Positions 11,857 to 22,440 of a DNA stretch of 64,000 nucleotides are shown here, piece after piece. The position numbers were made by a program, and so were the translations under genes. The notes below the pieces were generated by a model. It did not search any database. It was given only the letters and a program-made list of their open reading frames with translations, and was not told where the DNA came from. Each line of letters starts with the position of its first letter. The stretch's first letter is position 1. The DNA comes from Allolobophora icterica. Lineage: Eukaryota; Annelida; Clitellata; Crassiclitellata; Lumbricidae. The DNA is taken from NCBI GenBank assembly GCA_963556255.1, contig OY744607.1, forward strand, positions 43,292,666 through 43,356,665. The letters run 5' to 3'.

Positions 11857-11924
11857 CACTTCAAGCAACCATCGACTGATAGGGCATCAGTCGACAGGGC
11901 ATCAGCCGATGGTTGCTTGAAGTG
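11857..11924. other. 68-bp palindrome
   Basis: Perfect 18-bp arms CACTTCAAGCAACCATCG (11857-11874) and their complement (11907-11924), with a loop holding two GGGCATCAG words. It lies inside a 66-codon ORF that has no other support. Confidence 0.8.
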
Positions 11925-12235
11925 CGTAGTACACTGTACGCCGTGTACGGAGGGGGGCCCATGACACAAGTCAAATTGTTTCCCACTGCTAATTATTTTA
12001 TTTTAGTAGATTGTTAACCAAGAGGAAGTTGACTTTAATTTTCTCGACAAAAGAGAAGATTTAATCGAAACCATATTATTATTAGGGTGTCTTGTTCATG
12101 TTAATTTTCTGTGACATTTTTGGGCCCCCCCTAAGTTGGGGGTCCCGTACAAGTGTATAGACTTTGTAATTGTAATTTGACATTTATACATAAAAACTCA
12201 ATCAGTGGTGCTCCAGAAAAATTTATCAACACACA

Positions 12236-12597
12236 CGCACCCACACACCCACACACCCACACACACACACACACACACAAAGATGTTGATATGCAGTGAA
12301 TGTTTATACAGAGTGGAAGACTTAGAAGAGTGGCTGAGGAGGTCATCAAAGGAAACTATGTGTACCAGTATATTGTAATCGTATACTGTAATCGTGTTTC
12401 GCATCGTTTTCTGTCCCAAACGAACATGTCACTGCAAAATGTTCATTCACAAGAACTGAATGAAAAGCATCATCGACTGATGTCTTTGGCATTATGATAA
12501 CGGCACCATAGAAGTCATTAGAATAGAAGTACTGCAGCCTGTGGCATGGTGTACAATGTGAACCAAAGATGGCCGGCCAACTTTGGTGTGTGTGTAG

Positions 12598-12677
<80 letters not shown>

Positions 12678-12680
12678 TGT
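12236..12680. repeat. (CA)n and (TG)n microsatellites
   Basis: A (CACACC/CA)n tract at about 12232-12280 and an 85-bp (TG)n tract at about 12590-12676. Poly-TH and poly-HT ORFs across the second are artefacts. The stretch between holds a short LINE-tail-like fragment near 12480-12540. Confidence 0.9.
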
Positions 12681-12699
12681 TTCTGGGTGCGTCACATGT

Positions 12700-15600
12700 A
12701 TATGCTTGCAAATATAAATACATGCATATATAATTGTAAATTTTTTAACACATACCGCTAACCAGCAACTTTTGTTTAGATCAGTCAGAGCCAGTTTTTG
12801 TCAGGTACTTTTATAAAAGGGTGGTGTGATGTTAAGTACCTTGATACATACGTACATAGCCTGCTTCGGAATTCTACTGGTGGCTAGCTGACTATAAGCA
12901 AGATGCAAACAAGTCACAAATGAGTCATACACATCTTAAGTCTCCTTGTCTCGAAGTCCTTGAAACTGAACCAATAACATTTACAAAGAGGCAGACGGAC
13001 AAAGCAACAGCTGGAGATACAGAAGAGGAAGAAAAATTGGGCACATGAAGCAGGTATAATAAACTAAGGCATGAACTAATAAACAATAATAATAATTAGA
13101 AAAATTTTAATATAAATTTAAAAAATAATATAAACATAAAAATAATAATAGTAAACTTATAAACTAAGGCATGAACTAATAAACAATAATAATAATAATG
13201 AGAAATATAATAATATAAATAAATAATAATAATAATAATAAAGAATAAACTAATAAATTAAGCCATAATAAACTAATAAAGGATAATAATTATAGTAATA
13301 TAAATTCTTTTAAATAATATAAAACTTTAAAAAAATAATAAATAAACCAATAAACTAAGGCGTAAAAGGACGTGGTCATTGGCATGATCATAATTCCGAA
13401 AGCACACACAACACTAAACCATTACCACATTTACATCAACTTTCAGATCTTGTATGCGTAATGTCTTGCAGGCTGTGCTTATTCTTATCTTAGAAAGCTC
13501 GTAATCGTAATCTCCAAATTTCGAAATCACTACTCTAAAGCTAAGCACAGGACACTATATGAATTTGCAATTGCAATCGCATGAAATTCAATACCAAAGC
13601 AATGGTAATGCATTTAATGTGATACTAATTACAACAATATGTTTACTAATTACAACAATATGTGTAAGCTGCCAACAAAAACATATACTGTACATGTAAT
13701 GGAATCATACATTTATTTGAGGGATTCATTCAATAGATGTCTAGGATAACAGTTCCTGATCAAGAGACATGTATAGTTGTGGCACCCATGACAACATTAA
13801 TCCAATCTCACAGCGAGGACTGTGCCTTTTCATTTCAACCTTAGTTATTTTTTCACCTAAAAAATCAAGTAGTTTAACCGCCATTGCAACTGCTAACTGA
13901 ATTATGTGGTTGACTTAGGACAATGGAAAGTCTTGTGCATTTTTTCATGCAAACAAACCCAATGCAGATCCTGGCTTAGGTTACTGCATCTGCGTCTAAG
14001 GGTTAAGTAGCTAATTACTTATGCAGGCAAAGACCGTAAAGAATTAACTTCTACCATACAAAGCGATTCATTAGAACTTGACCATTACTACAGCACAATA
14101 CAACTTCTTACAGGTAACTGCATGACACAATAAGAATCTTAGTTTATTATTATATCGTTATTAATATGTAGCAACTTCTATAACGCCGGTGTCTAATGCA
14201 CATTGTTGCACAAGACATCAACCAATGGCACACTAAAACCAAGCCATAACCAGGTTAACATCCAGAAGATTGGTCTGGCATGAGAGACAGTCTATGATGG
14301 ATAAGCAATTTGAAAAGGTAAGTCTTAAGTAGAGAAGAAAACGACACAAGTGACTAAGTCTTTAGTAATGAACAAAGTTTTGGATATGCATATGCATGTC
14401 AGTATAGTACGCAAATATGTATGTGTATATTGTCAACGGCTGCTGATGTCATTCGATGACATTAACCTTTGAAACTGATCCGACATGTATATATGTATGT
14501 ACATAATCTTGCATGCATGCATGTGTAAAAATATATATATCATGTATGTACTCATCGGTATGTATACGAGAATAGTTCCCGCAAAGGTACAAGAAGCGTC
14601 CTATAAATGATCATAAAAGCATTCATGAAACAGGAATGAAACAAATGACTGTCGTAAACCTGTTCTGGTCAGTTTCAAAGCAAACGTCCTTGGACTCTAT
14701 GTTGCATTCTTTGCATACCTTATTTACAATACATCACATTTCACATTAGATGTAGGCCTCCTTTCAGGATCAAGTAATTACCTTCTCCATTAACTAGTTC
14801 AAAGCATGTGAAGATAATGTCCTAGATTTTAAAAAAGTAGTTTTTTCCACAGTATAATAAAATTAAGGCCCTTTTTTCCATAGTTCAACAAAACTAAATT
14901 CCTTTTCTCAAACTTTCGTAAAACTAAGGTCCTTCATCCATAGTTTTAAAAATGGCCTCTTTCAAAGTTCAATACACGCAGATTGTGTCTTAGTTTCATA
15001 GCAAATGCAGAGTGAGCAAGGAAAGAATGCTCTAGACTGTCAATGCCAGTGATGAAGATTATCATAGAATACTTCATTATCTACCTGGTCAGTTATACAA
15101 AGCATCTAATCTAATCTAATGCTATGACTTGTATAGCATCATAATGCCAAAGACATCCATCGATGGTTGGTTCAAGTCAAATCGCAATAAGAAATCACAA
15201 TACATTGAAGAAGCCAAGTTCAAAGTGTAATTACATTTTATTTCACACCTTCCAACATAATTATATATTCGTGTTTATTCAAACGCTCACTGACAAACCA
15301 CATCTAAATGTAAATGTACGCGACTTTCTATAGCAAGTGTATGGCTTCGACCCTGCTCATTTATCAATGAATTGATCGGGCGAGATCCTTCACCACCACT
15401 GCCTGTTTGAATAGGCGCCATGTCATTTAAGGCCTCGTGTACGGACCGTGCTAGCCCAACATTTCAATCTCTTAAACAAATCATCTCCGGAAAGCAAACC
15501 GCGATCCGCATGCTCTCTTACACAGAGTAGTATGGGACGCTCTTACCGATGTAGCTAATTGAGCCAGCAAGTTACATTGAAACACGAAACATCCTTTTGA

Positions 15601-17478
15601 AGGCACTCTTAGAAATTGCAATTGATATAACAGTTCAGTATAGCTGTAACGATAATTAGTACTGAACCATTAGAATAGTAACGTGTTGCACTGAATGGAC
15701 CCCTGTGCAACTATTACTATTTGGCTTAGGCGACTGGATGTGCACTTAAACAGCGTTTGACAGCCATGATTAAGGAGATCATATTTAGTTCTGTTTGGAT
15801 TTCTGAAACTGTTCCATTGTAATGTTAACCACAATAATACAATGCATATTTAATATGTAAACATTGCAAAGTACAACTGATATTTAAACTTGTTTTCTGA
15901 TAATGTACTTAATTTACATTCAGCTAAAGTCGATCTATTTGTTGCAATTTTAAGTCCATACACTTCACTAAAATCTAACAGGCTACAGTCATGTCTCAGT
16001 ATTCTTAAACTAAAACAAAGACAGCGTAGTGATGTCTTAAACAGTCAATGTTGTGCATTTTCTTTCAACTCTGATGCATCAAACTGGATTCCATCACTTC
16101 AAGATCTATGTACCACAACCGCAACTTATGTTTGTCTTTGTTGATGATCACAGAAGAAGTAAAAGAAAGTTGCTTTTGATGTATGAGAAATATATCCAAC
16201 TGTCACAAAAACAAATCTCTGTCATATAGAAACGATGTGGATTCACAAATACACTTCTGGATTTGTGCTCATCTGATCTTTTCCAGTAACAAACAGTGGA
16301 AAAAAATGCATGTCACCATGCAAGGTGTTGCTGTCACTTTAAAATCTCCTCCAACATCAAAGCAGCCCTGTATCTGTATCTGAAAATAAATAAAAATCTG
16401 GTTAAAAGTTCTTCTATATAAACCATAGGCCTAGCCTTCATCACATTGGTATACCACACAACACACTTTAATAGTTAAAAATTCAGTTAGAACATCATGA
16501 TCTGCGTCAAGTAAATGTTATTATTCAAGATTAAACTATTTACCCGAACTTTCAGCAAGTAGTACAAGGGGTTTAACTTTAATTTTTATTCCAAGTATTG
16601 TTTGTACCTATGTGCTCGCTCAAACAGCACCTTCTAAGATCCTCTCGAACGTGCTCCTTGATAACTCAAATTATGCAATAGTTCACTATAAACGAAAAGC
16701 TAATTCGCATGTCAATGTCGTTTAAACAGCATGAAAAATCTTCATCCACCTCTGAAGAGTGGCAATATATAAATTTTCAATTACAATTACAATCCCAGTG
16801 GTCTCTTGCATACAATTAGTGATGTGTGCAGCTAAGTCAATAGGACGTTGTTTCTTTAATACACAAAGAATGCAGTTTCTTCGGTGCAACCCAATATGAC
16901 TCCAACCAATAAGACAACCATGGACAAAGGAAGGACAAATATTTTTCAGGGATCTTAGCTCAGAAAGAAGTCTGGAAGCAAAACAAACTGATATTATAAT
17001 CGTTAAGAAACTCAAAACTAGACCAAAAGAACTCACAGGTTTAAACAAAAGAAAAGAAAATTGCAGTTAACTGTGAAAATATACATATACAAAACTTAAA
17101 CAGCAAGAAAAGATATATTTAGACTGAAAATAAAATATAAAATCAGAGCATAAATCACAGACAACTTAAACTACAATTGCAAGTAATTCAATATTGAGAT
17201 GAAAATGTTTCTGATATAGCACATACAGATCAAAGATAATTATGAATAAGTAAATAAGTACCTTTATATGTGTCTGACAACTGCCACACAGGCGCCATTT
17301 ACATGGTATAAAATACAGCAAGGGTAAAAAACTACAAATAAATCATGACACAGGTACAAGCAACTACCACTGATTAAAGCCTTAGGCATTATGATAATAG
17401 CACAACAGAAGTCATAAATGGACATGGATAACTAAATACAGCTATTTATACACTGATGTCACGATTTCTGAGCATATC
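12700..17478. other. gene-free stretch with old repeat fragments
   Basis: No coding exon was recognised. It contains AATAAT-rich tandem sequence at 13040-13350, in which TAAACTAAGGCATGAACTAA recurs at about 13058 and 13157. There is a fragment at 14165-14290 that also flanks the hAT at 5313-6931, and a repeat at 15350-15420 shared with 54145-54215 (GAGATCCTTCACCACC). A LINE tail ending AATTACAATTACAAT lies at about 16740-16795. The last kilobase may include the BAP18 3' UTR, but no transcript end can be fixed. Confidence 0.5.
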
Positions 17479-20400
17479 TTATTTACCAGACTCAAAGGCC
17501 AGTTTCATCTTCTTCCCTGGAGAAGATGAGTCTTCCAGATCCTCGATGTCAACGTCTAGCTCGGGTGAATTGAGAGCAGACAACGTAACTTCTGAAACAG
17601 AAACCAGATCCTCATCTACCATAGCTGACGATTAACATAAAATTTCTCATTCCAGTAAAATGAATATTCCTGAACTGCGAATATTCATGAAAGTGACTAT
17701 TCATGAGAGTGAATATTCATGAACTGTGAAGTGAATATTTATAAAGTGAATATTCATGAAATCAAACAGAAAAATCACCCTGATGCCAGTTTTAGTTTAC
17801 ACATTCGCATTACACACATCACATACTGCTTTAACACTAGGTAACTTACACGTTTTCACAGAAGGAGGAATTTGTCGTGTTAAAACTGGTACTAATAATT
17901 AAATTTCCTAGTAACAAAGGTCAAAAGTCATACTTCACTTTCGTCAGGCTCTCCGTGCACATAACGGTATGTAACATGTATGCATATGCAGTAGGTATCG
18001 GTCAGTATGCATGTACCTATGTACGTATGCATGCATGAATAAATGTGCTTGCATGCATTAATGTATACATTCAGCACATTCCTAAGCCAAAGTAGCCAGA
18101 TACACACACATAACTAGTTAAAAAATCTAGTCTTTTCCCTTGACACCTATATGCAAGCCTGCAGGTTTTCTGTGATGCCAGCAATGTTCACATGAATTTT
18201 AAGGTGATTCTGGCGAGTCTTACAAGTCTCGGAGCTACACCCAGAAGCACAGATTCCAAAAGGTGCTATGGACATACATCCCCAAAAGTCCCCACGAGAC
18301 ATTTTTCTTAATTGCATTTCTAGCCAGGCCGTGAGCCTATAAGTGCTTATCCGACCCAACCTAAGTCCTGGATCTTCATAGACATTATAAAGCGCCACTA
18401 CCTAATGACCAAGCATTAATCGTTGGTGCCGAGCATTTGAGAATGAAGGATTTCCTCAAGGTTCCAACACAGTAACCATCCCAAGGGAGGCTTGAACCCA
18501 AACTCTTTGCATTACACAGCAAGCACTTTACCCAAATGGCCATTGTATTCCACAAACCGTCTGACTACTTAAATTACTATATACATAACAATCACAAACC
18601 TGACAGTTTAGACTTCTTAGTTGCATGACTGGAGTTACTTCGATCTATCACAGCCTCAGTTGATATAGGTTTCTGATCTGCAACTGGCGACTTCTTTATC
18701 TCACTAACACTGATGCTGGTTCCAGATTCACTGTGATGCCTTTTCTTTATGCGAGATTTACTGTGCAGCCTACAGACACAATTTGTAACACACAAAAAAC
18801 AAACACACAATTAGTCACAGAATAGTAAGTACAAAGAAGGTTAGCATATAATAGTATCAATGTTTGTCTAAGTAGCAACAATTACTTGATTGGCCAGGAA
18901 AAGAGAAGTCTACAAATTGTATTCAAGAAGTTACAAGTATCCTTAAAGGATGTTATCCAGCTCCTCCAGAATTTTACTTTAAACAATTCCATGACTTATT
19001 AATGTTAAGATCTGACACCCACCCAGATGGAGGCTGACTAGGAGTTACATGAATCTGCATAGTCAAATCCGCCAACTGGTTTAGTACATGACCGGCTCGC
19101 TTGAACAATTCACCCACCTGAAGACAAACAAGGTTAGAATCTACAAAAACAATAATCAAAGTACAATCCTATCTACTTAATGGTATTCGTCAATGATCAA
19201 GAGCCAAACTCCCACAACAGTATGTCTTTAACACTTTGATGACGAGCTACATTGGTTTCCCAGTCACTTTTAGTACACGCTGGTCGTTAAAGTGTTAAGT
19301 GATGCTATATATTCACCAAAACAATATTATTCTAAATCTATTGGGTATTCATTCAATAAATTTTGCTGACAAAGTATACTTCAGCAAATTTCTTCCAGGT
19401 TACTTGCACCAAAAGCAGTAACCAAAAAACATTAAATAAATGAAGCCTAGATATACGCCTATGTATTTTCACCTTCATAATGTCATATTGTGTAAAAGAT
19501 TTTTTTACACTCACCTGAACAGATTGCTGTGGCTTAATAGAACAAACTCAACCAGTACTGTTAAAAGTATCAGGCGAATGTACTGAAGCATTTAAAGTAA
19601 AAGTAAGTAGGACTTTACGTAAAAGTACTCATCAAAAATTTTACTTTTTGTAAAAGTAAAAAGTATTCTTCAAATAATAAAACGTAAATGTAAAACTGAG
19701 TCTGGTTTCTATAATTCGATTCACTTATTTACTTTCAAGAAGACTAAATTCTCAAAATGCTTCTCTGAGTGTGTTTACAGTTCATTGTTAAACCTGCTGT
19801 GTGCCAAAAAGGCATTCAACTGTTGCACTGGCAGGAAGTGAAGTGTTCAATCTAATAAATAGTTCTGCTGAACATGCATTCTCTCAACAGATGTCTTCGA
19901 ATTGGAGATTGTGAGTTGAATGCACAACATTCAGTGTACTTGAGCAATCACAAGCAGGAAACCATGGACGTTTCTTTCTGTGCTCTAAATATGGCCATGG
20001 ATGTTCCAAATTGTCAACAGATTCGCTCATTATGAACTGAAAGAGTTTAGGGATTAAATGAATAAAGTGCAATGTCCACATTTTCTATTTCTATTTTCCA
20101 AGCTATGCAGGAATTACGGCCACGAGTCACTTGCTTTGGGTGAAGCCTTTCTATTGGTCACAGTTCGAAGTTACCAGAGTCTATAATAGATTTCCAATCG
20201 CATGCTCTATATAAATGTATATTAGCTCCTTCAGCTTCGTCCTTAGTAACAAACACTGCAATGAATATTGTGTATTGGGGGCCCGATAGCGCATTGGATA
20301 ACATCTGGCGTAGAGTGCGAGAGGTACAGAGATCGAGTCCCATAGGCGGACATGCTTTGTAGGCTGCAATTTGCGCCGTGTATTGCAGGCTGTCTGTTCT

Positions 20401-21970
20401 GTTAGTAGTTAAGATTTATCGCATAACATGTACATGTACAGCGTAGTGCGTTTGCAGGCGCTTAATTAAAGAATAAATATTATTATTATTTTTATTATTA
20501 TTAAATTGTGACAAAGTAAAAGTACTGAAAAATGGGTTACATTTTACTTCGTTATAAGTAAAAGTATTTCCATTTGTGATACTTCGTCACAAGTAAAAGT
20601 ACTGAAACTTTTACTTAAGTACAGTAACGCGTTACTTTTTCTTCGTTACTGTACAACACTGAACTCAAACACCAAATTTCAGCTCTCGAGGTGAATATAG
20701 TCATTTATTTAAAACAGGCTTAACTGTTAACACATCTCAATATCATCTTCACTCAACAGAGTGACACAAGACATTAAAATAAATGGACTTTCGCCATCTT
20801 GAAAAGATATATCGTTCACATTACTAATCAGAAATAGACAACTTTTGGCTAATCAAGGTATCAATATGACTAATCAGAAAAATGGTCAGTTTTGGCAAGT
20901 CAAGGCATCAATATGACTGCACTGGTATACTTATTTTTCCCATTACTGAGCACACTTTGGAACTTTGTGAGAATGTGAGAGCAGTAGTATGTATGTATTG
21001 TATATGAACACCTGTACAGTGCCATTATGTGATTTCATACTTTCATTTCATCCATGAAAAGTCTTTCCGGTCATGATAATTCAAATTCCTGCATAAGGTA
21101 TTTTAGCATATGCTTTAAAGTACTTTAATTTGCAATCTCCAACTAAGTGAATATTAGTTAATGTGGAAATCAATTATGCTAAAATACAATTATACCCTTT
21201 TGTGATTGTGCATGTCTTATCTAGGTCACTTCCATTAAGAGATAAAACTGGCGACATCTCAGTTTTCTAATATACAGAGAAATGTTAATTAAACAATTAT
21301 CAGAGAATATAATTTTATATAATTATGGTTTTGCACACTGTAGAACTGAAAGCATATTCTAAATAGACGCCTTCTTACTATTTAACCGCTCGTTTAATAT
21401 AAACGCTCAATTACGTTACACTACTCTTATTATTCATCCAGTTTTTAACTATATATTCAGTGGCGTTCTTCTTAGCCCCTGTAAACATTTTACCCCCCCT
21501 TTCCAGTTTAACGTTTAGTTAGCCATACATTACCTACAATGTTTGTTGGTAACAAAGCCTCCTAATCTCCTAAAGCAATCTTTAGCCCCCTCCCTCCAGT
21601 CCAAAAACCCTAGAACCGCCACTGTATATATTGTGGCTGCCAGAGCCGTTGACTTTACCTTACCCAACATCATAGGCGTAGACGTTGGGGGGAGCCGGGG
21701 CAAGTGCCCCCCTCCCAATAATTAATATGGACTGTACATTTAATGCAACAAGTGTAGAATTAATCACCAAATCCTCCCCCCTATATTTTGAACAAGTTTA
21801 CGCCACTGCCCAACATCACATAACTGGAATATGTTAACTATAACATTAGTCAATGTCAAGGCAATTAATATTGTATTAAGCAATGATCAATGATCAAATA
21901 CAGTAACGTATTGTGACTTAAAACAAATAACAGAAACGGACTCTCAGCTCACCTTGTTGGCTGAACTCAT
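17479..21970 (-). CDS. BAP18: BAP18-like chromatin complex subunit
   Basis: Homologue of vertebrate BAP18 (C17orf49), a small nuclear protein found with NURF/BPTF and MLL/SET1 complexes at H3K4me3 chromatin. Exons found on the minus strand are 21953-21970 (MSSANK, G at -3 of the ATG), 19019-19117, 18600-18769 and 17479-17591. The second gives VGELFKRAGHVL...LADLTMQIH...SGW, matching the family's conserved N-terminus. The third is lysine/serine-rich (RIKKRHHSESG, ATKKSKLSG), and the last gives EVTLSALNSPELDVDIEDL, the conserved acidic C-terminus, ending at a TAA. All four have GT-AG borders. The 19019 exon ends in phase 0, whereas the 18769 exon needs two preceding bases. An exon of length 2 mod 3 is therefore missing between them, exactly where the SANT domain should be. 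I could not find it in 18770-19018. Intron 1 carries three DNA transposons and a SINE. Confidence 0.85.
18360..18565 (-). mobile_element. tRNA-derived SINE ending in a LINE-type tail (minus)
   Basis: Minus-strand head with GGCCATTTGGGTAAAGTGC and a B box GGGTTCAAGCC, then the body GGTTACTGTGTTGGAACC shared with 2485-2589. The 3' end TAGTGGCGCTTTATAATG matches the GTGGCGCTATATAA of the window's LINE 3' UTRs. It lies in the last BAP18 intron. Confidence 0.6.
19553..20661. mobile_element. hAT element with decayed transposase fragment
   Basis: The right end is the complement of CAGTGTTGTACAGTAACG; the left begins CAGTACTGTT. The duplication is AACTCAAC / AACTCAAA (7 of 8; 19545-19552 and 20662-20669). 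Both subterminal regions repeat AAGTAAAAGTA words. A stretch near 19805-19890 reads as a degraded hAT dimerisation block (NSSAEHAFSQQM). It lies in BAP18 intron 1 and contains a SINE at 20275-20515. Confidence 0.85.
20275..20515 (+). mobile_element. tRNA-derived SINE with (ATT)n tail
   Basis: The head GGGGGCCCGATAGCGCATTG contains an A-box-like TAGCGCATTGG, and GATCGAGTCCC resembles a B box. It then has a body and a tail of ATT triplets. The head is tRNA-like, but no complete cloverleaf forms, and it is inserted in a hAT element, so it is read as a SINE and not a tRNA gene. Confidence 0.65.
21458..21624. mobile_element. hAT MITE, 167 bp
   Basis: Ends CAGTGGCGTTCTT and the complement of CAGTGGCGGTTCT. 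The 8-bp duplication TATATATT is perfect (21450-21457, 21625-21632). In BAP18 intron 1. Confidence 0.9.
21671..21808. mobile_element. hAT MITE, 138 bp, GGCGTARAC family copy 1
   Basis: Starts CATAGGCGTAGAC and ends with the complement of CAGTGGCGTAAACTTG. The duplication CCCAACAT is perfect (21663-21670, 21809-21816). Two further copies lie at 55063-55198 and 55402-55523. It ends about 145 bp from BAP18 exon 1. Confidence 0.93.
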
Positions 21971-22440
21971 CACAGTAGAAAGGCGTGCTGAATGCAAAAG
22001 CAAAGTTTCATTAATACGGAAAGATCTTTTTGCAGAACTTTGCAAACGTCTTTCTAAAACTTAGCAAAAACGTGCTTTTTAATCATTACCCGGTTGCATT
22101 CAAGTCAAGGACCTATATTATACACAGGACTGGAAACTCCTTATGCAACTTTGTGTGCGTAGTTTTGGGCGATAATGGGGTTAGGAAAATGTCGCACCTT
22201 GTTTACACAATAAATGCATTCAGTTAATTATATTTATGAGGGCAAATCGACGAAAAATTATGTTTGCGAAGCAAAAATTGCCTATGAAGATTTAAAACAT
22301 CATAGTAATTGTCAAAAACAAAATTTGAAGTGGGTCGACATCTGTGGATAAGAGTGAAATCGATATACAATTATTTTCACGAGTTACCAATCCCACCAAG
22401 GATTCTATATTTAGAGGATTGGTTACTCGTGAAAATAACG
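21971..22440. promoter_or_regulatory. putative bidirectional promoter between BAP18 and the THAP gene
   Basis: The BAP18 start codon (minus) and the THAP open exon (plus, open from at least 22309) diverge from this interval. An ETS-type ACTTCCGG is at 22445-22452, in a short GC-rich patch (22440-22510). An inverted repeat with 22 of 23 matching bases (22371-22393 and 22416-22438) ends just before that patch. No TATA box is evident. Promoter activity is inferred only from gene layout. Confidence 0.4.

Noticed and set aside
11764..11964. 66-codon ORF
   Set aside because: It spans the 68-bp palindrome and has no recognisable motif, splice support or neighbours.
11935..12155. GTACGGAGGGGGGCCC ... 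GGGTCCCGTAC as a MITE
   Set aside because: The arms are short and G/C runs are common here. No target duplication could be identified.
12346..12723. Minus-strand ORFs rich in His-Thr
   Set aside because: Simple translation of the (TG)n microsatellite.
20275..20345. Possible tRNA gene (A- and B-box-like words)
   Set aside because: No complete cloverleaf or acceptor stem. It is followed by a SINE body and ATT tail and lies inside a hAT element.
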